From Aotearoamyces nothofagi (lineage: Eukaryota > Ascomycota > Leotiomycetes > Leotiales > Tympanidaceae): a stretch of 64,000 bases of DNA. A program made the position numbers and the translations under genes. The stretch is from NCBI GenBank assembly GCA_015345905.1, contig JADDTR010000001.1, forward strand, positions 372,001 through 436,000, written 5' to 3'. Below are positions 33,522 through 46,503 of the stretch, in pieces. Each line of letters starts with the position of its first letter. Within the stretch, counting starts at the first letter, position 1. The notes below the pieces were generated by a model. The model was not told the DNA's origin, made no database searches, and saw only the letters and a list, made by a program, of their open reading frames with translations.

Positions 33522-36500
33522 ATGACTTCCTTGCAAGCCAAGGCCGATTCCGTCAAAACTGCTGTGGCCTCAATATCAACATGCACACCAACGACAACCA
33601 CGACTCTCAGTGATCTACTACTCTCGAGTTCGGCATTACCAGATAACAAGCATCATGCGGCTGCGAAGATAACATCGGCTACTCGACCGGTTGCGCGTAT
33701 CAAAACTAGTAGAGCTCCACGAGCTGGATTAAAGAATGCCCAGAAGATACACCAAGAGGATGGAAAACCGCAAGGACAAGAATTATCGCCGAAAGAGAAG
33801 GCTATTCTAGCTACAGAAACCATTAATGCTACTTTGAAGCTTTTGAGTAATCCAACCAAAGGGGTAGCTCCCGTACGACGCCTACCTTCTTCGATAGAGC
33901 TTTTACAGACTTCTGCTCGAAAGACACTTCAACGGACGAATTCAATTCCCCAATCCCCACTCCAACAACGACCCCTTAATCGAGTTTCGAGCTCCCCGAA
34001 TATTACTACACGAACTAGTCGTTCATCATCATTTTCATCAACCGGCGCTTCAGCTTACAGAACTGTGGCAGAATGTTCGCGAATTGCATTTGCTTGTCTC
34101 CGAGCATTACAAGCCTCAAAAACAACATGCACGGATTTTCAGCCACTCCAATTGGAGAACGGGATGTCTGTGTTGATAGGAAAACTTATCGCGCTTGGCC
34201 TGGACGATCTTGCGGTAAAGGAGCTTAGGATCCTCAAACGGAGGTTGGATATGGCTTTGAAACCAATAGAGAAACCCTCTGTGAAGAAGCATGGGCCTAT
34301 CACTCCACCGGCCACAACTGTCGCGAGTCAGACTCTCGTAGACTTGCTTCACTTTGAAATCCCTCCGACTGATGGCTCCTTGCTCAGTCTAGTGATTGCT
34401 AGTCAACTTCAGGTATTGAAGCTTATGACTACATCAAAGAAGCCAGCACTTATTGAAGCTGCACTTCCGAAGCTACAACCAGAGTTTAACGGTTCTCCTA
34501 CTCAACTACTACTTCAATTTTCCAAGGAGTCGCCTCAGAAAACCAAAGCAGCAAGGCAGCTTGAAATGCTATCTCAGCTGATTCTGTCATTGAGTGCAAG
34601 TATTTCATCATCCGAGGATACAGTAGCACTATCACCAAAGTTAAATGTGTCTCCAAAAATAGCGCTTCAATTTCAGACGCTTGCATTTATCAATCGCAAG
34701 CTTTGGTGGGATATCAGTGGCCACCAAGGCGATGTTCAGAAGGAATTGTTAGAACCATTCTCTCGCTGTCTTGCCGCATTTACACGACGAACCCAGTGTG
34801 GGACTATTGGAAGGTATCAATGTGCAGAACAATCCTCCCAAAGGCTTCTGGAAGTGGTATCTGAAGATTGTCATGTCATATCACCGACGGACAGCTCGTC
34901 TCCATTACTCAGCATTTATAAGGTGCTCGGATCTCTCGCCCAAGATTGTGGATACTATGATACTGCTGCAAATTGGATGGAGAAGGTTCAAAAACTTGCT
35001 GCATCCATGACTATTTCAGGTGTGCAACGTTGTGCTATTGCTGCAAGGTTGGCAGCACTCAAACTTCGAATATCACGACAGGACAAGACAATCGAGGAGC
35101 TACTGATGGGCGTTATCGAAGGCCTGGAAGGACCGTTGAAGGGAGAGGGTGTAGAGCTTGATGAACTGCTTACGGAAGTTTCCCTAGCTAGAAGAGCCGC
35201 TATTCTTATGCTTTCGAAAAGACGGCCGGGAGTCTCTCACAATAGCGCAATTGGCTTCGAAGATGGCATCTGCAAGATGTGTGAATCTCTTGTATTTTTG
35301 TGCCCAAAGTTCTCCTTGAGATATTTGGGTAAGCCACCAAATGCCAATTCAGCCACCAAAGAAATTGTTCGCTATAGTCAACGCCAACAATTCGTAGCAA
35401 AATCCGGGTTTCATACTGTTGATTCAGCATTGTTTCTGGTCAAGTTATTCCAAAATGAAGATCGCCTTATGTGGGAATTGATGGATTCCATACTTCAAGA
35501 TTGTCTAGCATTACTTAAAGGCATGGGAACCGACTTCTCGGAAACGACCGACGATTCAGACGGAGCACGTACCTCGCACTATGTGAGGATTTCGAATATA
35601 TACTTTGCCCAGCATCTTAATATGAGACGTGACGCAGAGGATCCTAAGGATATTCGACACTTGCGAGCCTTGCGTCGTTCTGTCGAATGTCTGTATACGC
35701 GACCAATGATGGAGAAGAAGGCTGCGCTGATTACATCGAAGCTTGAGCGTATGGCCGATATTTTGAAATCTGTTGGTCGCCATGATGAAGCGAGAGATGC
35801 ACTGGTTTCCTTACGCACAGAATTGATTGAAGGGGGGTTTCTAAGTATTGTGGCGATAGCTGCCGCAAAGAAACCAATACAAGCAGCCTGGGACCAGAGC
35901 GATGACACGTCTATGCTCGCCCGTGCCACTGCATCACTCATAAGGCTGGGGTGTAAGTTCGATCCGAAATCGTTGCGAACGCTACCACTCTGTGAGTCGT
36001 CATGGCCGAGTGAAGAGAGAGGCGTGATGCTCGAACATGTTTTGGATATTATGTCACGGCAGTCCAGCGAGGTTGTGGATCTCCAAAGGAATATTTTCAG
36101 GGATCTTTTAGCAACTTACGACCCAAAATTGTTCCCAGTCCGTCGATTACGAATCATTACGCAGCTTCTACGACTTGCCCCCGAACTTCGACGTGACTTG
36201 GCCGACGAGGCAAGAGGTGCTATAGCTCTTGCCAATATCGACAGTGTCGTTCAGGAAAGCAGAGACTCTGGACTAATCACTTACTTACCCCACCTTCAGG
36301 CTCTAGCATCAACCACTTTAGAACTTCTAGAAGAACATCCTAGAATCGAGCTCTTAAAGCCGCATCTCGCGACATGGTCTTCGATGCTTGAACGTTGTGA
36401 CGACCGCGAAACCTTGATTGGCAACGTTGATAATATCTCAGATCTTTTGATCCATCTTCATTCCATCGCAGATTTTCTTGACATGAAAGGCTTTAGCAAG

Positions 36501-39500
36501 ACTCGAGTGGCTGTCCTACGAATGATTACTAACATCAATGAAGCCCAAGGAGCAAATCCATGCCCCGACGAACTCATACTCAGCTACACTAGTCTGGCGA
36601 TGCAGTACATGGACTTGGGATACTCTGGGAAGGCAGGTTTGACATTAGACATGGCCCAATCCTGCTCTTCACGTAATGGAGTTACGATATTGGCTCTTCT
36701 GCGAATGCATATCTCATATGCGGAGTATTTCTTGAAGATTGGGAACCCCGACAAATGGTGATTTTCTAATACTGAGCATTATGTCTATTTGCTAACTTAA
36801 TGATAGTGAGGAAACCCTTTTGCGTGCCCGATCAATCAGTGGGCCAGGCTTCAAGTCATCATCCATTTCTTCAGAAAGATCCAAGATAAACCGTCTTATT
36901 TCTGATGCTGCTCTTCTACACTCACTTCTCGCATTGGAACGAGGATCTCCACAAACTGCGCTGCACCACGCAAAGCAAAATCTAAGGATGATGTCTCGAG
37001 CTTGGCTTAGCATGGAAAAGTATCAAAAGCTGCAAAGTACTGTTTCCCATGAAAGTTCGGTTGACAGAATCACAGATGATGTCTCGGATCTGAGTATATC
37101 AACAACCCTCGCACCAGTCGTTGCTATTGCGCAGAAGCAAGCTCTGGGATCTTCTGCCTGGAATTTAGTTAAGCCGATGTTTCGCAGTCTTTTGCACTTG
37201 TCCAAAGTGTATGCACACCACGGCATGTTCCAGGAAACAATCTACTATGCCGAGCAAGCACACAAGATTGTTAAGATAGCGAACTCTGCAAATTATATTG
37301 CAGCAGCCCTGGCTTCCACGGGAAGTGCGTGGCTAAGTGCAGGGAAGATGGATAAGGCGTCAAAAGAGCTAACAGAAGCTAGAGATCTCAGTATATTGTC
37401 TGTAGAGGACTCCTCATCTGCGTTGCTAAGTCTCTATTTGGGAAAGATGCATAGGTATCAAGGAGACCGGGTACAGGAGCTTGCAGCTTATGAGGACGCG
37501 CAATCTATGCTGGAAGCTCTTACCATCCCGAAATATATCGGTGATCTGGACCGAGTCACCGATCCTGCCGCTATTCTGGAAGCAGAGATGTCACGTCTAG
37601 CACTTGAAACTAGGAAACGAGCTGCACCACGGAAAGCTGTCGGACGTAAGAGAATCGCTACAAAGAAGGTCGAAATACTCAAAACTTCAGCAGATGCCTT
37701 ACCCTCGATTGCCTGCGAATGCCCTCAACTGTTATCTCTCAAAGGCCTCATTCTCCGACAGAAAGCTCGAGCCTTTATGCTCTGGAGGCGCTGCGATGAG
37801 GCCGTGGTTACTCTCAACGAGGCAGGGAATTATTCGTGCAGCCATGTGGATGCTATCGACCAGCACTTTGGCATCGCTAAGCAATTGTTCCTTCAAAGCG
37901 CTGAGCAGATGATGGCGGATCCTGTCTACTCAGTCCTCCAAGACTCGACGATATCATTCCCAGCAGTGCTTGGACAAATGAAAACGGTAGCTTCGTCGTC
38001 AGATAGGATTTCTGGGCCACGAGTATCTCCGCCTCGGAAGGTCCCGGCGAATATATCTTCTCGTGGTGCGGCTAGGTCCAAAAGTCCACCTGGAGTCAGC
38101 TTCTTCGATAAGCTGAGGCAAGCCCAAGACCATCTAACGGAAGCTTATTCGATTGCTGCTCAAGTGTCGTCAACCACCGTAATCCATAATATTTCGTCTC
38201 TTCTGAATGCTACCGTTATACTTCTCTCCGCATCCGGGCCTGTCAAGGGGAGGGCCATTGCTCAGCCCGGATTCGCCACTTGTTCTTTAGGTAAGTTCTA
38301 GTGCTACTATAAGTGGGAACGCAAGCTGATAGGATATAGAAATGGCCAGGACTCTGGCCATTCGGAGAGAACGTGAAGCTGTCATAGGTGCTTATGCATC
38401 ATTGAGTCTAGAAGATACAGACCTTCAGTGGCCAACGCTTGATGCCAGCGATCCAAAAAAGCCGAGCAGTACACTCCTATTAGATCCGATTCGCTTCCAG
38501 AGAGAGTATATCGATATCATTCCTCCGAATTGGACAGCAATCTCTATATCCTTGAGTGAGAGCCGACAAGAACTCTGCCTGACGAAGCTCCAAGCTGGTT
38601 ATAACCCATTTGTTATAAGATTACCGCTTGGAAGAAACAACTCGAGAGATGCCGACGAGCAGGTATTTGATTTTGAGCAAGGCAAATCTGAGCTATTGGA
38701 AATCATTGATCTTGCAAATTTTAGTGCTCATGGAGCACGTAATATCAGTGGTCGTGGCGCAAAGTCTGCCTGGTGGGCCGAGCGGGACGCCCTAGACGCA
38801 AGGCTGAAGGAGCTTCTTGAGAACATTGAGAAAGTCTGGCTTGGCGGATTCAAGGGAATATTCTCACAGCATACGAGACAGCCAGATATGCTAGCGCGTT
38901 TCCAGCGATCTTTCCAGAACATCCTCGATAAGCATCTCCCTTCTAGACAGAAGACTGGCAAAAAAAGTAAGAGTCCTAGAATCAACCTAGATCCTCGTAT
39001 ATTAGAACTCTTTATTGGGCTTGGAGATGCTTCAGCTGAAGACTGCGATATGGATGAGACACTTACAGACTTGCTGTACTTTGTCATTGATATATTACAA
39101 TTCCACGGCGAGAGAAACGCATACGACGAAATCGACTTTGATTCTATCGTCGTTGAGACACAAGATGCTCTTCGCTGCTATCATGAAGCAATGTCTGCTA
39201 TAAGTATAAGTGATGAGAATCCGCATACTATCCTTATACTGGATAAGACCCTCCACGCCTTTCCCTGGGAATCATTACCCTGCATGGATGGGCTGGCGGT
39301 ATCGCGTCTTCCATCGCTAGGCTGCCTACGAGATCGTCTCCTTGAGCAACAGCGGTCTTCAAAGCCTAATGAGCCTGATGGTTGGTATATCGATCGAGAT
39401 AATGGAGCATACGTTCTCAATCCTGGTGGCGATCTTAAGTCTACGCAGACTACTTTTGAAGCTGATCTCCAAAGCATGAGCGGATGGAATGGCACTGCCG

Positions 39501-40000
39501 AGCAGGAGCCGTCGGAAGGTGAGATGAGAGAGAACCTGGAATCAAAGGATTTATTTTTATACTTTGGCCATGGGAGTGGAGCACAATATATTCGCTCAAA
39601 GACCATCAAGAAGCTTAAGCAATGCGCGGTTACCATATTAATGGGCTGTAGCAGCGGAGCTCTGACCGAAGCGGGAGAATTCGAGCCTTATGGCCCGCCT
39701 ATAAGTTACATGCTGGCAGGCAGTCCAGCAGTTGTAGCAACTCTATGGGATGCCACGGATAAGGACATTGATCGATTTGCAAAGAATGCGTTTGAGAATT
39801 GGGGACTTTTCAAGCCTCAACTGCCAAACTGTGAAAGATCAGGTAAGGGGAAAGGGAAGAGGAAGGCCGATCAACGGTCGCCAACTGAAGCGAAGATTTC
39901 GTTGGTGGAAGCCGTTGCAACGGCTCGAAAAGCATGCCATCTGCGGTACCTCACCGCTGCGGCTGTCTGTGTTTACGGCATACCGGTGTATCTTAGATAG
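33522..40000 (+). CDS. bimB/cut1/esp1: Separase, cohesin-cleaving cysteine protease
   Basis: Three exons: 33522-36757, 36807-38290 and 38340-40000, with introns of 49 nt each. The total is 2126 aa, normal for ascomycete separase. Junctions read GNPDK|CEETLLRARS and ATCSL|EMARTLAIRRE. The first ~1500 residues are helical ARM/TPR-like repeats that bind securin. The C-terminal caspase-like domain has the catalytic dyad in place: His about 1984 in YFGHGSGAQYIR and Cys about 2010 in LMGCSSGAL, followed by YGPPISYMLAGSPAVVATLWDATDKDID. Separase cleaves the kleisin Scc1/Rad21 at anaphase onset once securin is degraded, and also acts at spindle poles. The adjacent PP1 gene (25 kb away) and this gene share mitotic roles, but no functional linkage is implied. 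A basic patch (KGKGKRKAD) lies near the C-terminus. Confidence 0.97.
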
Positions 40001-41020
40001 AGGACGGTGTTTAGACATGCATAAGGGGAATCTGGGACCCTGTTACTGTGTACATAGTAGGATAGAAGGCGTATGATACCCTAACGAATTGGATTTCTGT
40101 AGTTTACTCAATTAATGCCTCCTGTCTCCACCGTGAATGAATCAGGAGGCGGAATCCGGCCCACACGGACGAGGCTGAGGACGATAAGGATTGATAAGAG
40201 AATTAAATTGTGAGGTTGGCACGGTTGGTATGAGAGCACACGACAAATCGCGCACTCGATGCCTCGCGCTGAATGAAGTGAGCCGGGGGAGGCTCACCAA
40301 CTACTTCTACAACGATCAGCACGCTGCTGTCTGTGTCCATTCTGCAAATGGCTTCCTGTGGCTTCACGTTACCGATCAAGCCAGTGGATTTCCCACAGTC
40401 GAGGATGGCGCCGCGATTAAGCGTGGCCTCCGCTATGTAGAAGCTTCCAGAAAGTTTATCGCCGTCGCCGGACGCAATTTCGAAATTTCAGCGGCAGCGC
40501 TGGCGGGCGGTTAGGGGAGGCGATTAGTGAAGATCCAGCGCGCCCCCGGGCAGCACGACGCACGCTCACAGGCTGTGGCAGCCCGCAGACAGGCCTGGCA
40601 GGGCACGACAGGATACACAGACAGACCGTATTTATCAGGTCGGACTGTTTGTCAACGCCAAATCCTCCCCAGGTAACGAGGTCACATCAACCAAAATTGA
40701 CCAATTGAACGGGCCTCGGGTTGGGACTGCCTCTCGTCGGATTATCGAGCCGGAGATCCCATGTCCAACGTGGGAAAACTCAAGAAAGCCCAAGAAAGCC
40801 CACGCATCCTCCTCTCTCCAGCGTCCTGTCGAGATAAATCGGGGGCATCGACACAGTCTTTGACGTTCTCGTGCACGCCGTGCGGACGTTCTTAGTGTTC
40901 CTGGCCTCCAGCCAACCACAAAACGCCTCCCAACTGCACCAGAAGGCCGACCGACGAAGTGCGGGACCTAAGATCGAAATAGCGAAATAGTCTAAACTTG
41001 CACCCAATCTAGATTTCTCG
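40001..41020. other. Intergenic between separase and the J-domain gene
   Basis: 1.0 kb. The frame at 40191-40514 (107 codons) has no recognisable content and is not called. The right half is the upstream region of the J-domain gene. Confidence 0.55.
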
Positions 41021-43110
41021 ATGAACTTCTTCAGCAAGTCGTCTAAAAAACCAAAGAAGGCTCCACCACCCGACGACGAAGATTCTGCGAGACGCTCGCC
41101 ATCGCCGACTAAGAAGACAGCATCCAGAGCCGGCAGAAGCAAAGGCGAGAGTCGCCGCCCTGAAGCAGGCCCTTCCCGCAGCCACAACAGCCATACGAGG
41201 GCCCAGTCTCACTCGCCCGCTCATACCTTCGACCTCACCTCTCATCCTCTGAACCTGCCGCCCGACCAGCTGCGACGGCTGTCGGCACTGTCCAACATGA
41301 CCGAACCGACCCAGGTAGACGCCATGGACATCGATACCGATGCTCCCACGGCCAGCCCTGCACCAGTCTCTGGGAACATGCCAGGCTCTTTCAGTGCGCC
41401 CACGAACGGTGCCAATGGCGATGTGAATGGCAAGGCGCCCACTCCTCCTCCGCACACGGCGAGCCCTCCGCCAGTGCCAGCCGTGCTCACGGCAGAAGAT
41501 GCTGAGGCGTTCAAGACGGCGGGTAACAAATTTTACAAGGCTAAGGAATACAGGAAGGCTATCGACGAATATACCAAAGGTATACACATATTTTGACTGC
41601 AACTTCCATCTTCATGAAGCTAATTATTCTACAGCCGTCGAAGCTCAACCAAAATCCTCTACATATCTCAATAACCGCGCAGCCGCCTACATTTCAAACG
41701 GACAGTATTATGCAGCGCTTGAGGATTGCAATCGCGCGGATGAGCTTGACCCAAACAACCCCAAAATCCTTCTTCGACTGGCGCGTGTCTACACAAGCTT
41801 GGGACGTCCCGAGGAGGCTTTACTTACGTATGGGCGCATCCAGCCACCACCTTCAGCAAAGGATCTTGTAACTGCAAAGGCAATGCAACAGCACATTAAA
41901 AGTGCAGAAGATGCATTGAGTGGCACGACTGGCTCAATGGCACTCCATGCACTTGACCAGGCAGAGAAGCTACTGGGAGTGGGCGCACCAAAGCCACGGA
42001 AATGGCTGCTGATGCGCGGTGAGGCATACTTAAAGATGGGAAATATCAATTCTCTTGGTGATGCTCAAAATGTGGCTATGTCTCTTTTGCGAAACAACAA
42101 TGCAGACCCGGAGGCTCTGGTACTACGAGGCCGAGCTCTATACGCGCAAGGCGACAATGAAAAGGCCATTCAGCACTTCCGTCAAGCTTTGAGTTGCGAT
42201 CCCGATTTCCGAGACGCCGTGAAGTATCTCCGAATGGTACAAAAGCTGGATCGAATGAAGGGAGAAGGAAATAATGAGTACAAGGCTGGCCGATGGCAAT
42301 CTGCAGTAGACAAATATACCGAGGCGCTAGATGTTGACCCTTTAAACAAGGGGACCAACTCGAAGATCCTTCAGAACCGAGCATTATGTTTAATAAAGTT
42401 GAAGCAGTACAGCTCCGCCATTACTGACTGCGAGAAGGCTCTTCAACTCGACCCTTCATATACCAAAGCACGCAAAACCAAGGCCAACGCCTTGGGCCAA
42501 TCTGGCAACTGGGAAGAAGCTGTTCGCGAGTTGAAAGCCATACAAGAGTCTGATCCTAGCGATGGAAACATTGCAAAGGAGATCCACAAGGCTGAAATCG
42601 AGCTTAAGAAGAGCAAGCGAAAAGACTATTACAAGATCCTTGGGATTGAGAAGGACGCAACCGAGACGGAGATCAAGAAGGCCTACCGGAAACTAGCTAT
42701 TGTTCATCATCCAGACAAGAACCGTGACGATGAGTCTGCTTCGGAGAGGTTCAAGGACATCGGCGAGGCGTATGAGACTCTATCGGATTCGGAAAAGAAG
42801 GCTCGCTACGACTCCGGCGTTGATTTGGAGGACCCGTCTGACATGTTTGGTCATGGCTTTGGAGGGGGCGGTGGAGGTTTCGGTGGAGGAGGAATCGATC
42901 CGGTACGCACCTTTCCCATATCTACTACTACTGTTATACTAACACTACTACAGGAGATATTGTTCCAAATGATGAATGGGGGTGGAGGAGGGTATGATAA
43001 ATCCAGATTCCTTGTTGTAGAATTTTTGCTAACTTGTACACAGTGGCCGAGGCGGCGGCGGCTTTCCTGGAGGATTTGGGGGCCATGGAAGCCAATTCCA
43101 TTTTGGATAG
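41021..43110 (+). CDS. TPR and J-domain co-chaperone (DNAJC7/TPR2-like)
   Basis: Four exons: 41021-41579, 41635-42902, 42954-42991 (38 nt) and 43044-43110, with introns of 55, 51 and 52 nt. The product is 643 aa. An acidic/Pro-rich, probably disordered N-terminus (~160 aa) precedes tandem TPRs starting [27 protein letters not shown] second TPR block follows ([21 protein letters not shown], then [23 protein letters not shown]). The J-domain ([25 protein letters not shown]) has the HPD motif in VHHPDKNR, needed to stimulate Hsp70 ATPase. The Gly-rich tail ([12 protein letters not shown]) ends [10 protein letters not shown]. This order (TPRs then J-domain) is that of DNAJC7, which passes clients between Hsp70 and Hsp90; related fungal proteins are cytosolic. 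The last three exons were fixed by phase; without splicing the frame ends in unrelated sequence. Confidence 0.95.
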
Positions 43111-44125
43111 CCATCAGATGACCCCACTACCTGCTACGATGATGAAAGGGACTGTAAAGACCCATGCGCATCCGGTACCTTTGAGAAGCACATTAAACTC
43201 GTCCGCACATTCGGATTCGCCTTGCTGTGCCTAACCGTCTTCTTCCCCGTTGATCTCCTGGCTCTAACTGCATCCGGGAGCGCAGCAGTGTATATTTGCA
43301 TCAAAATCTTCCGGCACTTCCGCCGGGGTGTGGGGTCCCGTAGACTGGAATGGGACTTTAACTAGCCGATAGATCTCATTGCTGGAGTTATTATTGCCAC
43401 TTGAATCTCTTTTGGTGGATAGGTGGAATTCCAAGAGGAGGTATAATAAATTCAAGTTTTAGACCTGTAAAGATTACCCTTTTTTCCGATCTTCTTGTGA
43501 CAAAGTGAGCCTTGTGTGAAGGGGAGTGATGAGCATCTTCAGGTCGTCACCTTGTATTACTGGTGGTTCTTTTCAGGCCAAACCCGTTCACTATCTCCTA
43601 TAGCGGATCTAGAATTTATAAATCCCGAGTGCTAAACGAGTGACTGCTGCCGGAGCCTGGAGCCCTTGTTGCTTGTTTCCGTGGTGCACGAACTGAGGGT
43701 TTGTGATGTGATAACACAGAGACGAGGGGTGGGTTGTAATCTAGGAGGGGCTGGTTCGGGCTGGTGTTCTTATGGGCGTATCATATATGCAATAGGGGAA
43801 GGGTCCGCAGTGGTGGGGTGGTAGGAGGAGGTGATTCGTTTACTACTGGCGTGGGGTAGGTGGTGGGTCATGGTGTGGTTTGGTGTCGGATGCCATTGCA
43901 GTGAGTGTGCCTTCATCATGAGTATGCCATTGCAGTAAGCATGTCACCATCCTGAATATGCCATCGCCACGAGTATGCCATCACCATGAATCCTCAAAAG
44001 GGAGTTGGAAATGACCCATTCAACGCCTAATCCCAGAAATTCCCCAGATGTGATAGCCAACCCACTACCCGAAGAGGGGGGGGTATCTCTCAGCGTGCCA
44101 GTCCGGGAAAATGGTAACTTGGCAC
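43111..44125. other. Intergenic between convergent genes, with a short imperfect repeat
   Basis: 1.0 kb between the 3' ends of the J-domain gene and the BTB gene. No gene is supported. G/T-rich stretches fill 43.7-43.9 kb. Confidence 0.6.
43894..43995. repeat. Imperfect tandem repeat of GAGTATGCCAT-type units
   Basis: Five or so degenerate copies of a ~19-26-bp unit containing (A/T)GTGCC or TATGCCAT followed by CA(T/C)CA or TGCAGT. The copies differ by several bases. Confidence 0.6.
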
Positions 44126-45031
44126 TCAGACATGTCGTTGCCGCTTGATGATTGGCTCCTCAGACTTCGCAGCATCCGCGCCGGCTCTGCTTGCTTCTGC
44201 CGCCATCTTCTCCTCATACCAGGCGCTCGCCGACCTCCGACGCTCCTTCTCCATATACTTGGGGCGGTGCGCGCGATTATAGGGGAAGTTGGCTGCGTCG
44301 TAGGCGTGCAAGCTGTGCGCGATGACGTCCCTCACGAGCTCCTCGCACTGCGAAAACACCGCGACCCATTCGGCCTGGAGCCGCTGCGCTTCGCCCTCGT
44401 CCGCCGACCGGGTCTGCCTGGCGAAGGGGCACTCGGTCTTGACGAGGTCTGCTATGAAGACGCGCAGCTTCGCTCTGGGCGTGGTGTTGTCGTAGACGAA
44501 CCTCGCTGATTCTGCAGCGAGCAACTGCTTCCTCTTGATGTCGCACACGCGATGCATGACGTCGTTTCCAAAAACCGGAGCCCCGATCCTATCCGCAAGG
44601 ATCCAGAGAGATGCGCCCAGCCCGGTAACGGTAGTCCGGTTTAGACGGCCGGTATACAGCCAGCTGACGAAGTCGGCGATTTGCTCGGCGTCATCTTCAG
44701 GAAGGGCCATTTCGCCGCTGGAAGCCTCTCTGAAGCTACTGTAGAATGCAGAGTTGAAAAAGGTCGAGTAGTAACTGAGGAGGACCTTGTGGCAAGAGAT
44801 TCTGACCTTCTCCGGTCCGACAACGAGTACGACTGTAGGGCCATGCTTGATCCTAAATGTAATAGTGAGAACGTAGTAGAGTAGGAAAGAAATAGAGAGG
44901 ACTACTGACAGTTCCAGAACATCACTCATATGGCCCTTGACTCTCTCTTCCAGTCTGCACTTAGTTGCATGCCAAGATGAGCCCTTCTCACAGCGCATGC
45001 AGACGCAAGGGAACTTTTCGGGTTTAGCCAT
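44126..45031 (-). CDS. BTB/POZ-domain protein (282 aa spliced)
   Basis: The frame is open from ATG 45031 to the stop at 44126 (301 aa unspliced). Within it lies a perfect 57-nt intron candidate (44853-44909; GTCAGT...TTTAG). Its length is a multiple of three and it has no in-frame stop, so both forms are translatable. Removing it changes VLEL-SVVLSISFLLYYVLTITFR-IKHGP to VLELIKHGPTVVLVVGPEKVRISCHKVLLSYYSTFFNSAF, which is a normal BTB core. I therefore favour splicing: exons 45031-44910 and 44852-44126. The BTB fold (LLSYYSTFFNSAF...DAEQIADFVSWLYTGRL) mediates dimerisation and, in some families, Cul3 ubiquitin ligase recruitment. The C-terminus ends in a basic KRQRH motif. The N-terminus has a CVCMRC pair of unknown meaning. 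Substrate and partners are unknown. Confidence 0.85.
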   Translation of the reverse strand: MAKPEKFPCVCMRCEKGSSWHATKCRLEERVKGHMSDVLELSVVLSISFLLYYVLTITFRIKHGPTVVLVVGPEKVRISCHKVLLSYYSTFFNSAFYSSFREASSGEMALPEDDAEQIADFVSWLYTGRLNRTTVTGLGASLWILADRIGAPVFGNDVMHRVCDIKRKQLLAAESARFVYDNTTPRAKLRVFIADLVKTECPFARQTRSADEGEAQRLQAEWVAVFSQCEELVRDVIAHSLHAYDAANFPYNRAHRPKYMEKERRRSASAWYEEKMAAEASRAGADAAKSEEPIIKRQRHV

Positions 45032-45824
45032 AGTTGATGTTTAGGTACTACCACAAGAATGAAGTTAGTCTTAGGTGAAGTAGAATGGATGGTAGTCAAT
45101 AAGCCTAGAATGAAGTGTTGAAATGGATCTATAGACATGCCTAGGTATTGGCGAAAGGGGAACTTTCCAAAGCCTTCCCCAAAAGCCAAAGTCAAAGCCA
45201 AATTCTTCAAAAGAGAAACCTACTGAGATGTAAGAAGGATTCTAAGCAACGAGTGCAGCTTTGAAGGCTTACCTGAGAGATGTGCAGCAGACACAAACGT
45301 GAAGTTCAAGATGATGACACCGTCAAGGTCAGGCTTTATATGCCAGAGGTAGAGACGAGAACTAGGCGAGTTCTGCCCAGGCAGCAATACAACAAGACCG
45401 TTTCCAAAGATAAAACGATATCCAAGTCCCTCCAAAGGACATGAAGCCAAGTAAGCAAGCGAAAGGCGCAGCCAAACCCCCGAGGACACCCAGGGCTCGA
45501 GGCCATAACCAAGCAGCAGCAGAAATCCGACAAGCAGGTCGAACCATCCCCAGCAACAGAACCTCTCATCCCCCTTTCCCCATCCTTCCATCCAGCAGCA
45601 AAAAAACGCACACAGCCAAACCTCCTCCCTCTCTGTAATCGCCAACACGCATCTCCCTACCCCCCCCCCCCTGAGCACTTACATGAGGCTGCTGTAGTGA
45701 GACGACAACGGCAATGCTAAGGTGAAACCAAACACGCACCTACAGAAAGAAGCAGAGTCAATAAATAGCTAGCATATCGAGCAAGTCTGCTAAAAAGCCA
45801 CGGCCCATCACTCGTGGATCAAGC

Positions 45825-46138
45825 CAGATCCTCTCTCTCTCTCTTGCTCATATCTATCTATTTCAGAAACGCTCTCTCCACACAAAGAAAAAAAAACCCC
45901 CCCACGAGCCAGGCCGTCGAGATGGAGAGACGTATCCACATGAAAAAGATCGCAAAGCAGATCCTCTCTCTCTCTCTCTTGCTCATATCTATCTGTTTCA
46001 GAAACGCTCTCTCCACACAAAGAAAACAAAACAAAACAAAACAGAAACGCTCTCTCCACACAAAGAGAAAAAAAACCCCCCCCACGAGCCAGGCCGTCGA
46101 GATGGAGAGACGTATCCACATGAAAAAGATCGCAAAGC
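45825..46138. repeat. Tandem duplication of a CT-rich unit, with a nested duplication
   Basis: Copy 1 (about 45825-45958) and copy 2 (about 45959-46138) both run from CAGATCCTCTCTCTCT through ACGAGCCAGGCCGTCGAGAT to AAAAAGATCGCAAAG. Copy 2 is about 46 bp longer because its GAAACGCTCTCTCCACACAA block is repeated around an AAAAC run. The copies are otherwise almost identical, so the event is recent. Confidence 0.9.
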
Positions 46139-46444
46139 AAAGCAGGAAACATATTACATAATACCGAGAAAGGGAGGGGAGGGAGGGGGGGGGAAGAAAA
46201 CAAAAGGAGAGATTCCAAGAGCCGCCGTGCCGGCCATGCCGGCAAGGTAGATGATCTCCAGGAAGAGGCGATCAAACTGATTGACTGGTTAACTAGGCCG
46301 TCTCATACGGCACGGCACAGCACAGCACAGCAATTCCTCAGGAAGAAAACCAACCCACTCAGCGGCATCACGTCCCGTCCCGTCCCGTCTCGTCTTTCCC
46401 AAGAAAGAGACGACCTGTAGGAAGATGTGGGCTATGGGGGAAGG

Positions 46445-46503
46445 GATATTACCAATAATAACATTAGCAATAGCAATAACAGCAATAACAGCAACAGCAG
46501 CAC
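46445..46503. repeat. AATAGC/AACAGC microsatellite
   Basis: Degenerate trinucleotide/hexanucleotide run (AATAACAGC-type units) ending in CAGCAGCACG. Confidence 0.75.

Noticed and set aside
40191-40514. 107-codon + strand frame
   Set aside because: No recognisable family, no splice or promoter support; left as intergenic.
45220-45678. 152-codon minus-strand frame
   Set aside because: Trp/Cys/Leu-rich without family content, lying in the BTB upstream region beside a poly-C run.
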